Origin: an uncultured Erysipelotrichaceae bacterium
GTDB lineage: Bacteria; Bacillota_I; Bacilli_A; RFN20; CAG-826
Length of the DNA stretch: 51,277 bases
Direction of reading: 5' to 3'
Assembly: GCA_902797795.1 (NCBI GenBank)
Contig: CADBUF010000071.1
Coordinates: forward strand, 1-51,277
Part shown: piece after piece, positions 40,831-49,244 of the stretch
How positions within the stretch are numbered: position 1 is the first letter of the stretch
How the letters are laid out: the number at the start of each line of letters is the position of its first letter
Program-made: the position numbers and the translations under genes
The notes under the pieces: generated by a model
Database searches by the model: none
What the model saw: the letters and a program-made list of their open reading frames with translations, nothing else
Told to the model about the DNA's origin: nothing

Positions 40831-42083
40831 TATGAGTTTCTATAATCTCCTAATTTTTTACGTCTTGTTGGGTGCTTGAGTTTTTTAATCGCTTTAGCTT
40901 CAATTTGACGAATACGCTCACGAGTAACACCAAATTCTTTTCCAACTTCCTCAAGAGTTCTTGGGCGATTATCATCAAGCCCATAACGGAGTCTTAAGAC
41001 TCTTTCTTCTCTATCGGTTAAATCTTTAAGAATAGAATCAAGCTCTTCCTTTAAAAGTTCTTTAGTTGTATATTCAACAGGTGATTCGTTATCTTTATCT
41101 TCGATAAAGTCAATTAAATGCGAATCATCTTCTTCACCGATTGGGGTTTCAAAGGATACAGGCTCAAGAGCAATACGTTGAATTTCACGAATTCTCTTAG
41201 GAGAAAGTTCTCCGCCCATTGCTTCAGAGATTTCCTCAGCAGTTGGATCTCTATCTAAATCTTGAACGAGTTGACGTTGCACTCTTGTCATCTTGTTGAT
41301 GGTTTCAACCATATGAACAGGAATACGAATTGTACGAGCTTGGTCAGCAATCGCTCTAGTGATAGCTTGACGAATCCACCATGTGGCATAAGTTGAAAAC
41401 TTAAATCCTTTTGTGTAGTCAAATTTATCAACAGCCTTCATTAAACCAAGGTTACCTTCTTGAATTAAATCAAGGAATTGCATTCCTCTACCAACATAGT
41501 GTTTAGCAATGTTAACGACCAAACGCAAGTTAGCGTTAATAAGTCTTTGTTTAGCTTCTTCATCACCTTCTAAAATTTTAGCGGCAAGAATTGGCTCTTC
41601 TTCAGCTTTAAGAAGTTCGTATTTACCAATCTCTTTAAGATAAATCTTAACAGAGTCATTGATTTTTACTTCTCCACCAATAGCGGCATCTAAATGGTCG
41701 ATGTCAAAGTCGATTTCTTCACGCTCTTCATCATCGACATCGTCTTCAAAGAAATCTTCGTCGTCATCTAAAGAGCCCATTTTGCTTTCATCAAAATCAA
41801 TATCAGCGTCATCTTCCTCTTCCTCTTCGGAATCATCAGAGATAACTTCAATTTTTTGCTTTGCAAAATATTCAATTAAATCATCGATAACATCATCTTC
41901 AAGCTCGTAATTATTTAAAGCGTCATAGATATCGCTTTGATCCAAACTGTCGCCATTGCTCTTAGCTTTCTTAAGAAGTTTTGCTTCGATCTCTGCTAAA
42001 GTGGCAAGAGTTTCAGAATCTCTTTTTTTGCTAACTTTTTTTACTGGGGCTTTTTCGGCCTCTACTTTTTTTGGTCTTCCCAT
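40830..42083 (-). CDS. rpoD: Housekeeping RNA polymerase sigma factor RpoD/SigA
   Basis: Primary sigma factor, 417 aa from ATG 42083, which follows GGGAG by 9 nt (a TTG in frame at 42107 lacks a Shine-Dalgarno). Regions: 1.1-like helical part (about 20-85), an unusually acidic linker rich in Asp/Glu (about 85-140), 1.2 ([14 protein letters not shown]), 2 ([21 protein letters not shown] and [18 protein letters not shown]), 3 ([14 protein letters not shown]) and 4.2 ([20 protein letters not shown]). It follows dnaG, the conserved macromolecular-synthesis operon, without rpsU. Confidence 0.97.
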   Translation of the reverse strand: MGRPKKVEAEKAPVKKVSKKRDSETLATLAEIEAKLLKKAKSNGDSLDQSDIYDALNNYELEDDVIDDLIEYFAKQKIEVISDDSEEEEEDDADIDFDESKMGSLDDDEDFFEDDVDDEEREEIDFDIDHLDAAIGGEVKINDSVKIYLKEIGKYELLKAEEEPILAAKILEGDEEAKQRLINANLRLVVNIAKHYVGRGMQFLDLIQEGNLGLMKAVDKFDYTKGFKFSTYATWWIRQAITRAIADQARTIRIPVHMVETINKMTRVQRQLVQDLDRDPTAEEISEAMGGELSPKRIREIQRIALEPVSFETPIGEEDDSHLIDFIEDKDNESPVEYTTKELLKEELDSILKDLTDREERVLRLRYGLDDNRPRTLEEVGKEFGVTRERIRQIEAKAIKKLKHPTRRKKLGDYRNS

Positions 42084-42119
42084 TGTTTTATTCTCCCTAT
42101 TCAACAATTTTCAACTTTT

Positions 42120-43913
42120 TTATTTTTTCATCTTTCGTCTTCGGAATTCAGCGATTATTCGAGCTTGCTCGAGTTCACTTTTTCCCTCTAACGAATTCTC
42201 TAATATATCTTCATCAGTTATTCTGCTCTTCTCGTCATTAATCGTATCTAACAAATTATTTAAGAGTTGAGTAGAACATGTATCTGGATGTGTCTCTACA
42301 AGTAGAGAAGTAAGGTCATTAAGTAGTTCATCCTTATTTTCCGCTTCACTATCTTGAACAAGGACCATCACTCCACTTGGATCCATTTCTTCATGATTTT
42401 CAGCATATTCAACCATGAAGTTTGCAATCTGGCGGTAGACATCATCATAAAATCCACCGATTCTCTCTTCATAAAAGGCCACTGCTTGCTTGTTTTGACT
42501 CATTTGGTATAAAAGTTCACGTTCAGCAGTTACGAGTTTCTGGAGGGCTTCTCTTTCTGGATGGAAGTTTTGAATCACTGCCTTAGAAACGGCTTGTTTA
42601 TCCTCAGAAGCGCTCATCATACGTGCACGAGTGACAAGGTCTCTAATGGATTCAACATCAAATCCAGTAATCTTGCTCAGTTTTCTTAAATAACTGTCGA
42701 ATTCAATTTGACTATTAAGTCTAAGAAGAATTGGTATGAACTCTTTAATAAGAGTTTTCTTTTCTTCATTGGTCTTAAGTGGATTGCTTCTCAAATAATA
42801 ATTGAGAGCAAAATCAACTTGGTTAGTGAGCTTGTTGAGATATTCCTCCAAAGCCTCTTTACCATCTTCGTTAAGAATTTCGTCAGGGTCTCTATCACTT
42901 CCCTGATTATCGACAACGCGGAAGTTGATTCCACTTTTAGCGAGGTTTCTAGCAATTTTCATCATTGCTGATTGACCTGGAAGATCGCCATCAAGGCATA
43001 GCCTTATTTCTACATTCAAACTCCTAAGTATTTGTATGTGTTCACTAGTTAAGGCTGTTCCCATAATTGCAACCGCAGCATCAATCCCAATTTTGCCTAA
43101 TGCATATACATCCATGAACCCTTCACAGACATAAATGTATCCCTTTAATTTAGCAGCATCCTTAGCAATGTGGATGTTATATAAATTATTAGTCTTATGA
43201 AACAAATATGTTTCAGGTGTATTCATATATTTAGCAGTGTCATCATTTTTTAATCTTCTAGCACTGAAACCAATGACATTACCGTCAATATCGCAAATTG
43301 GGAAAGTCACTCTTCCTTCGTTCATGTCGCGATATACACCAGCGCTAATAATCTTGCATACGCCAGTATCCTCAATGGTTTTTAACGAGTGACCTTTCTT
43401 TTGAAGGAATTCAATTGTGGCTTTTCCGTCTTTTGGAGCGTAACCAAGTTTATATTTGTTTCTGATAGAAACATCTAGGTTACGTCTTTCAAAATAATCG
43501 AGTCCTTCTTTACCTTCTGGGGTGTTAAGAGCAAATTGATAATAAAGATTTAAGTCGTGCAAGCATTTAAGGAGCTCTTCTTTTCTAGTATCAACCTTTT
43601 GAGGGCGGCCTACGCGTTCAAGACCTTCTGGGTGATAATCCATTAGATCAGCAACTTTTCTCATGGCTTCTCCAAAAGAGATATGCTCATATTTTTGAAC
43701 AAAGCCAATCGCGTTACCACCAGTGCCGCAAACAAAACATTTGAAGAATTGCTTCTCTGGAGACACAGTTAAAGAAGGATTTGTATCGTCGTGGAATGGA
43801 CATACACACTTATAATTCTTTCCTTGTTTGATTAAAGGAATGTATGATTCGACAACTTTAACAATATCCGCATGTTTAATAATGTCTTCTGCTAACGAAT
43901 TGTTATTTGCCAT
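42120..43913 (-). CDS. dnaG: DNA primase
   Basis: DnaG makes RNA primers for replication. The 597-aa protein has the N-terminal zinc-binding domain (CPFHDDTNPS .. FFKCFVCGTGGNAIGF), the polymerase core with TOPRIM (YVCEGFMDVYAL; CLDGDLPGQSA) around 255-320, and a C-terminal helicase-binding domain (about 440-590). The ATG has no Shine-Dalgarno; TATAAA lies 9 nt upstream (43928-43923), preceded by three ATTAGTA copies (site D). So dnaG-rpoD may have its own leaderless promoter under that array. Confidence 0.96.
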   Translation of the reverse strand: MANNNSLAEDIIKHADIVKVVESYIPLIKQGKNYKCVCPFHDDTNPSLTVSPEKQFFKCFVCGTGGNAIGFVQKYEHISFGEAMRKVADLMDYHPEGLERVGRPQKVDTRKEELLKCLHDLNLYYQFALNTPEGKEGLDYFERRNLDVSIRNKYKLGYAPKDGKATIEFLQKKGHSLKTIEDTGVCKIISAGVYRDMNEGRVTFPICDIDGNVIGFSARRLKNDDTAKYMNTPETYLFHKTNNLYNIHIAKDAAKLKGYIYVCEGFMDVYALGKIGIDAAVAIMGTALTSEHIQILRSLNVEIRLCLDGDLPGQSAMMKIARNLAKSGINFRVVDNQGSDRDPDEILNEDGKEALEEYLNKLTNQVDFALNYYLRSNPLKTNEEKKTLIKEFIPILLRLNSQIEFDSYLRKLSKITGFDVESIRDLVTRARMMSASEDKQAVSKAVIQNFHPEREALQKLVTAERELLYQMSQNKQAVAFYEERIGGFYDDVYRQIANFMVEYAENHEEMDPSGVMVLVQDSEAENKDELLNDLTSLLVETHPDTCSTQLLNNLLDTINDEKSRITDEDILENSLEGKSELEQARIIAEFRRRKMKK

Positions 43914-43922
43914 ATAAATTTA

Positions 43923-43961
43923 TTTATAAATATACTAATTTGCTACTAATATATTACTAAT
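43923..43961 (-). promoter_or_regulatory. ATTAGTA 11-bp tandem array, site D, with dnaG -10 box
   Basis: Minus strand: ATTAGTA at 43961-43955, 43950-43944 and 43939-43933, each 11 bp apart, then 4 bp, then TATAAA (43928-43923), 9 nt before the dnaG ATG. The glyS TAG (43959-43957) is inside the first copy. It sits where a -35 element would be. Confidence 0.62.
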
Positions 43962-45330
43962 AAAATAATTTGACGGATAAGTATTTGACAAGTTCTTTAA
44001 TAGGCATTCTCACTTGTTGCATGCTGTCTCTATCTCTAACTGTAACTTCGTTATCTTCTAAAGTTTGGAAGTCAACTGTAATACAGAATGGAGTTCCGAC
44101 CGCATCTTGACGTCTATATCTCTTTCCGATACTTCCAGTATCGTCATATAGAACTGGGAAATATTTTGAAAGGATAGTTTCTAATTCACGCGCTTTTTCT
44201 TCAAGCTTTTTACTTAATGGAAAGATAGCGGCTTTAATTGGAGCAATGTATGGAGATAAATGCATAACGATACGAGTATCGTTCTCTCCTACTTGTTCCT
44301 CATCATATGAGTTACATAAGCACATAAGCACTAAACGGTCTAGACCAACGGATGGTTCAATACAATATGGAATATATTTCTCATTTGTCTCAGGATCTAA
44401 ATATTCAAGAGATTCACCACTGTAATTCATATGACGTTTTAAATCATAATCAGTTCTATCGGCGATGCCCCAAACTTCACCCCATCCAAATGGGAATAAG
44501 TATTCAATATCAGTTGTTGCTTTTGAATAAAAAGCAAGTTCTTCTGGATCGTGATCGCGATAACGTAATTTATCGCTATCAATGCCTAAATCATTTACGA
44601 ATTGTAAACATTGCTTTTTCCAATGAGCAAACCATTCAAGGTCAGTTCCTGGCTTACAGAAGAATTCCATTTCCATTTGATCAAATTCACGTGTTCTAAA
44701 TGTCATTTGACCTGGAGTGATTTCATTTCTAAAAGCTTTACCAACATTGCAAATACCTAAAGGTAATTTTCTTCTTGTGGTTCTAACAACATTTTTAAAA
44801 TTCACGAAAACACCTTGAGCGGTTTCTGGTCTTAAATACACAGTTGATTTGTTGTCTTCGGTAACACCAATATGAGTTTTGAACATCATATTGAATTGAC
44901 GAATATCAGTGAAGTTTTCTGCTCCACAATTTGGGCAAGCAATATGATGGGAACGAATATATTCCATCATTTGTTCGTTATTCATAGAAGTTACTGGAGC
45001 GTTTGGATCGGCTTGTTCAATTAATTGATCAGCTCTAAAACGCTGTTTACATTTTTTACAATCGATTAATGGATCGTTAAATGTTTGAACGTGGCCAGTA
45101 GCCTCCCAAACTTTTGGGTTCATAAGAATTGCCGCATCGATTCCTACATTAGTAGGACTTTCTTGGACAAACTTCTTCCACCACATCTTTTTGATGTTGT
45201 TTTTAATTTCGCTTCCTAAAGGACCGTAATCCCAAGTGTTAGATAATCCACCATATATTTCACTGCCTTGGAAATAATAACCAGAGGAAATAAAATGGCT
45301 ACATAATTTATCAAAACTGTATTCACTCAT
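43957..45330 (-). CDS. glyS: Glycyl-tRNA synthetase, single-chain type
   Basis: Charges tRNA-Gly. The 457-aa class II enzyme is the alpha2 (archaeal/eukaryotic-like) type, with [21 protein letters not shown], zinc-site Cys pairs ([17 protein letters not shown]), motif 2 ([25 protein letters not shown]) and motif 3 (EPSVGLDRL), and a C-terminal anticodon domain. B. subtilis has the heterotetrameric glyQ-glyS form at this position; the single chain is typical of Mollicutes and some Gram-positives. GGAGGT precedes the ATG. The 97-bp upstream gap is too short for a T-box. Confidence 0.95.
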   Translation of the reverse strand: MSEYSFDKLCSHFISSGYYFQGSEIYGGLSNTWDYGPLGSEIKNNIKKMWWKKFVQESPTNVGIDAAILMNPKVWEATGHVQTFNDPLIDCKKCKQRFRADQLIEQADPNAPVTSMNNEQMMEYIRSHHIACPNCGAENFTDIRQFNMMFKTHIGVTEDNKSTVYLRPETAQGVFVNFKNVVRTTRRKLPLGICNVGKAFRNEITPGQMTFRTREFDQMEMEFFCKPGTDLEWFAHWKKQCLQFVNDLGIDSDKLRYRDHDPEELAFYSKATTDIEYLFPFGWGEVWGIADRTDYDLKRHMNYSGESLEYLDPETNEKYIPYCIEPSVGLDRLVLMCLCNSYDEEQVGENDTRIVMHLSPYIAPIKAAIFPLSKKLEEKARELETILSKYFPVLYDDTGSIGKRYRRQDAVGTPFCITVDFQTLEDNEVTVRDRDSMQQVRMPIKELVKYLSVKLFY

Positions 45331-45427
45331 TGTGAGATACCTCCAAAAAATTGCGTACAGGAAAAAATATATGAGTTATTACATGCTTTGTCAACCATTT
45401 ATTAGTGTATTATTTTAAGACTTAAAT

Positions 45428-46144
45428 TTATTTAATTATTTTTTTGAGCGATTCAATATACACTCCAACCGCATCAATTATGTAATTTCTTAAAGAATGT
45501 AAAACCGCATTTTTGTCTTGTTCAGTAAACTTATCTGTTTTTACACAGCTAAAGTTTGGTGCTCTATAGATGTATCTAATAAGATGCATCTGTGATGAAT
45601 TTAAATCAATTGGAGTATCTGGCTCTAAACATTTGCGGCAATAGAATCCTCCATCCGCAAAAGAGAAAGCAACGATATCTGATGTAGAACCACAGTTGAT
45701 ACAAGAATCAACGTTCAATTCTGCACCAGCAAGCTTAGTTGCATTAGCTAAAAAGATTAGAATTACCATCTTATAGTCTTTCTTTTCTTTAAGAGCTTTT
45801 AGTGCTCCTTCAATATAAGGAAACATCAAATGTTTCTCATCATCATCAAGCATTTTATTAGCGGCCTCGCCAATTACCGACAAAGAGAACAAGTAATTTA
45901 AATCACCATCTCCTATTAGTGAAGAAGATATGGGTTTAGCTTCTTTTAATGATAGATATTTAGATCTTTTATCTTCGCTAACTTCGATATCAGCGATAGT
46001 AAGTTCATTATTAAGCCAGACATATGGTGATTTATTGTCAATTACCCCTCTAGCGCGAAAGGAAAAATATTTATCTTCACTAATCGCGTTAAAAATAACA
46101 TCTTTTTCTTTGTATGGGGTTTTAGATAAAATAATGACTTTCAT
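45428..46144 (-). CDS. recO: DNA repair protein RecO
   Basis: RecO anneals strands and, with RecR, loads RecA. The 238-aa protein has an N-terminal OB fold (about 1-78), a helical middle, and the Cys4 zinc site CINCGSTSDIVAFSFADGGFYCRKC-type (two CxxC pairs about 146 and 165). The order era-recO-glyS-dnaG matches B. subtilis. The ATG lies 2 nt after the era stop, without a clear Shine-Dalgarno, so translation is probably coupled. Confidence 0.92.
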   Translation of the reverse strand: MKVIILSKTPYKEKDVIFNAISEDKYFSFRARGVIDNKSPYVWLNNELTIADIEVSEDKRSKYLSLKEAKPISSSLIGDGDLNYLFSLSVIGEAANKMLDDDEKHLMFPYIEGALKALKEKKDYKMVILIFLANATKLAGAELNVDSCINCGSTSDIVAFSFADGGFYCRKCLEPDTPIDLNSSQMHLIRYIYRAPNFSCVKTDKFTEQDKNAVLHSLRNYIIDAVGVYIESLKKIIK

Positions 46145-46146
46145 TA

Positions 46147-47034
46147 TTATTTTGATTTATTTTTATATCCGTAGGTTTCAAGTAATTCGTCACTATTTCG
46201 CCAATCATTTTGAACTTTGACGAATAGTTCTAAGAAAACATGTTTATTTAATAATCTTTCAATATCTCTTCTAGCTTTTAAACCAATATCTTTGATTCTT
46301 TTTCCGCCCGCGCCAATAACTATTCCCTTTTGGGAATCTTTTTCAACGATAATCGTCGCGTGGATATGAACTGGGTCTTCCTCCCAGGCGATATTATTCA
46401 CGTATATCGCAATTGAGTGAGGGACTTCATCTCGTAATGTCTTCAAAATCTTTTCTCGAATAATTTCTTTGATTTGGAAAACTTCATCTTTGTCAGTGAT
46501 CTCACTACCAGGGTAATATTCTGGACCTTCTGGGAGCAGTTTTTCCACTAAAGCGATTAATTCCTCTAAATTGAATCTTTCATTCGCTACAACGTCAATA
46601 AAGTGGCTTTCTGGTAGTTTTGAACGATAGATGTCTTTTAACTTTTCAACTTCCGTGATTCTTGCGAGATCAATTTTGTTAAAAGCGATAATAAGAGGAG
46701 CGTTCTTGATATCTAAATGTTCCAAAAGGAAATCATCACTATCACTATAAGATTTAGAAGCATCAACAACTAAAATATTTACATCAGCTTCATGAGCACT
46801 GCTATAGGCCATGGAATTCATTTCCACACCGAGTTTAGCGTGTGGCTTATGAATGCCAGGGGTGTCAATAAAGATAATTTGGCTATCTTTACCGCGATAA
46901 ATACCACGTATAACGTTCCTTGTAGTTTGACTTTTATCTGTGACAATAGAAATTTTTCTATTGATAACACCATTGAGGATTGTTGATTTGCCAACATTAG
47001 GATGGCCAAGGATGGTCACAAAACCAGATTTCAT
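46147..47034 (-). CDS. era: GTPase Era
   Basis: Era binds the 3' end of 16S rRNA during 30S maturation. The 295-aa protein has P-loop GHPNVGKST (about 10-18), switch I SQTTRNVIRG, DTPGIHKP, NKIDL and a C-terminal KH domain (about 200-285) with VIGAGGKRIKDIG. The ATG overlaps the cdd stop. The cluster ybeY-cdd-era-recO is standard in Bacilli. Confidence 0.97.
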   Translation of the reverse strand: MKSGFVTILGHPNVGKSTILNGVINRKISIVTDKSQTTRNVIRGIYRGKDSQIIFIDTPGIHKPHAKLGVEMNSMAYSSAHEADVNILVVDASKSYSDSDDFLLEHLDIKNAPLIIAFNKIDLARITEVEKLKDIYRSKLPESHFIDVVANERFNLEELIALVEKLLPEGPEYYPGSEITDKDEVFQIKEIIREKILKTLRDEVPHSIAIYVNNIAWEEDPVHIHATIIVEKDSQKGIVIGAGGKRIKDIGLKARRDIERLLNKHVFLELFVKVQNDWRNSDELLETYGYKNKSK

Positions 47035-47435
47035 TATTTCAAATCATCCTCGCTGAAAGCGTATGGTAGTAATTCGCCAATAGTTGTTTCTTGCTCGTCA
47101 CCTTTAAGGTTTGTCATAACAATAACACCATCTTTTGGGAAGAGTTCGCTGATAACTTGACGACATGCTCCACAAGGAGAACAAGGTCCATCAGTGTCAG
47201 CACTTAATGCAAGCATTACAAAGTCGCTTTTCTTATATCCGTGTAGCATCGCGTTATAAATCGCATTTCTTTCTGCACACATGCAAAGTGGATAAGACGA
47301 ATTTTCAATGTTGGCGCCTACAAACACTTGTCCATCTTTTGTTAGAAGAGCAGCTCCTACTGCGAAATGACTATATGGTGAATATGAGAGGCTTCTTGCC
47401 TCGATAGCTTTTTTAATCAATTCTTTCTTATCCAT
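47034..47435 (-). CDS. cdd: Cytidine deaminase
   Basis: Converts cytidine/deoxycytidine to uridine/deoxyuridine. The 133-aa tetrameric-type enzyme has YSPYSHFAVGAAL, the zinc/catalytic motif CAERNAIYNAM (Cys and Glu) and SPCGACRQV with two zinc Cys. It sits between ybeY and era, where dgkA would normally also be found. AGGAGTGTAACC precedes the ATG. Confidence 0.96.
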   Translation of the reverse strand: MDKKELIKKAIEARSLSYSPYSHFAVGAALLTKDGQVFVGANIENSSYPLCMCAERNAIYNAMLHGYKKSDFVMLALSADTDGPCSPCGACRQVISELFPKDGVIVMTNLKGDEQETTIGELLPYAFSEDDLK

Positions 47436-47437
47436 GG

Positions 47438-47893
47438 TTACACTCCTTTTTCTTTTAAAATCTCTTCTTGAAGAGAAAACATCACTTTTTCATCTTTTTC
47501 ATTCATGTGGTCATAGCCGAGCAAGTGGAGAAGGCCATGAACGAAGAGGAACGAGAGTTCACGATTCAACGAATGGCCATATTCTTTTGCTTGCTCTATC
47601 GCTTTTTCGATAGAGATATAAATATCTCCTAAAGCTACTACACCTTCTTGAAATAAGATTTTATCGTATTCATGACCGTCATCAAGAAAAGCAAAACTAA
47701 TTACATCTGTTGGACGATCAATGTGACGATATTTTTTGTTGATACGATGGATATAACGGTTATCCACCAAAGAGACAGAAACAATTGGATCACATTTGAT
47801 TCCAAGTTTCTTCATAGTAACTTCCATGAGTGATAAATAAACATCCTCGTAGTTACTGTATTCTTCGAATTTTGAATTAAAATCCAATTCCAT
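47438..47893 (-). CDS. ybeY: Endoribonuclease YbeY
   Basis: YbeY is a metal-dependent RNase involved in 16S 3' maturation. The 151-aa protein has the diagnostic metal motif HGLLHLLGYDH (about 117-127, three His) and RPTDVISFAF. The usual phoH gene upstream is missing; a C39-peptidase membrane gene is there instead. No Shine-Dalgarno precedes ATG 47893. The gene ends 2 nt before the cdd start. Confidence 0.95.
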   Translation of the reverse strand: MELDFNSKFEEYSNYEDVYLSLMEVTMKKLGIKCDPIVSVSLVDNRYIHRINKKYRHIDRPTDVISFAFLDDGHEYDKILFQEGVVALGDIYISIEKAIEQAKEYGHSLNRELSFLFVHGLLHLLGYDHMNEKDEKVMFSLQEEILKEKGV

Positions 47894-47932
47894 CGTATAG
47901 TTAGTTTATCATAGATAAGAAGTGATAATCTA

Positions 47933-49132
47933 TCAATTATTACTTTCTTCTTTTATGGAGTTAAGAATTTTCGCCTTTGCAAATGTATATTCATCGTATT
48001 TTGAAGAATATTCGAAGAGTCTAGAAAACGTTTGCTTAAGGAAGAAAGTAACACAGATGTTGAAGATGATATAGATGATATTGGTCGTCTTTGTTAATGT
48101 CATCACCGTAACAATTACTAAAAGTAAAATAGCAATCTCAACATAGCTATACATGTTTTTACTAAGTCCAAGATGATAGGCGATGTTATGAGCCTCACCG
48201 CTTTTCATCTTGAACTGATAATCATTCTCCACATCGAGTAGTTCACTTTCTTTTTCCATCACTTCAATTTCTTTGTTTTTGAAGAATGGGTTGGAAATGA
48301 ATACTTGTATGAAGGCTAACGCCATTGGAAGGAAAACATAAATCGCGTTAATTGGACCATTGATAATTAAAACGATAGTGACGAATATTGAAATCATTAC
48401 AGAGTAAATGAAATTAGGGAGAAGTGACAAAGATATTTGTCGATATTTTTCAATACTCTTATATAGTTCAACATATTCACCCTTAGGAACGTTATATTCA
48501 TAATTAGCAATGAGATCATCCATATGACGCATCGCGTTTACTAAATTCCAACGATAGAGAATTTCAATAATGATAAAAGCACATAGCAATGTGATCGGAA
48601 TGTAAACGCTATAATTACTACTGATAAAATAGGTACCAACGAGTAAACTAACTCCGCTCAATACTTGCAAGACTGGGAGAATAGTCTTGTCTTTCTTATC
48701 AATGAAATCAGGATACTTCTTTTGACATTTTGTCGGTGTGAACTCACTGACAACTAATGCCTTTTTGGTCCATTCGCTCATAAAAATTTCAGTTAGTAGT
48801 TTTCTTTTTCCAACTTCTGGATCATAAACATATACATATTTTCTATTAGCCTTTAAGACTAATACGCTGTGTTTGACTCCTTTTCTTTTTTGGAGAGTTA
48901 CAATAACTGGAAACTTCTTACATTTAAGTAATTCATTAGAGTCTTCCACTTTCACTCCTACTAGAGTCATGTTGTGCTTACTAGCTTCCACAATTAAATC
49001 TTGGAAGTTATAACTTTTATCAAGCGAACATGATAAATAGAGATAATTCCGATCTTTGTGATAATTAGCAAGCATCATTTTTAGGCATGCATAGGCGCAA
49101 TCTTGCTTACCTAATTGGGATATAAAATACAT
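47933..49132 (-). CDS. C39-type peptidase fused to six-helix membrane domain, no ATPase
   Basis: Start ATG 49132 (MYFISQLGKQDCAYACLKMM) follows AAAGGAG. Residues 1-120 are a C39 (papain-like) peptidase domain as in bacteriocin-exporting ABC transporters: Gln6-x-Asp-Cys10, His in GVKHSVLVL (about 83) and Asp in VYDPE (about 100). About six membrane helices follow (around 152-170, 176-194, 232-255, 262-280, 330-350, 353-373), laid out like an ABC transmembrane domain, but the protein stops at 399 aa with no Walker motifs. No ATPase or leader peptide gene is adjacent. It uses a TGA stop and interrupts a conserved gene order, suggesting acquisition. Confidence 0.8.
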   Translation of the reverse strand: MYFISQLGKQDCAYACLKMMLANYHKDRNYLYLSCSLDKSYNFQDLIVEASKHNMTLVGVKVEDSNELLKCKKFPVIVTLQKRKGVKHSVLVLKANRKYVYVYDPEVGKRKLLTEIFMSEWTKKALVVSEFTPTKCQKKYPDFIDKKDKTILPVLQVLSGVSLLVGTYFISSNYSVYIPITLLCAFIIIEILYRWNLVNAMRHMDDLIANYEYNVPKGEYVELYKSIEKYRQISLSLLPNFIYSVMISIFVTIVLIINGPINAIYVFLPMALAFIQVFISNPFFKNKEIEVMEKESELLDVENDYQFKMKSGEAHNIAYHLGLSKNMYSYVEIAILLLVIVTVMTLTKTTNIIYIIFNICVTFFLKQTFSRLFEYSSKYDEYTFAKAKILNSIKEESNN

Positions 49133-49221
49133 CTTTTCTCCTTTCCGGGGCATAATTATCCCCTCACTTCTTTAATATGAGAAAAAGACGATTTTTTTAC
49201 GAAAAATTTCAAAAATTTTTA

Positions 49222-49244
49222 TAAAAAAAAGACCCAAAGGGTCT
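49222..49244 (-). terminator. Terminator overlapping the dnaJ stop
   Basis: Minus-strand stem AGACCC / GGGTCT with a 3-nt loop, then seven or more T. The dnaJ TAG is in the stem. Confidence 0.9.

Noticed and set aside
45331-45427. T-box leader upstream of glyS (also considered for hisS)
   Set aside because: The gaps are too short (97 and 13 nt) and show no T-box core or terminator/antiterminator pair.
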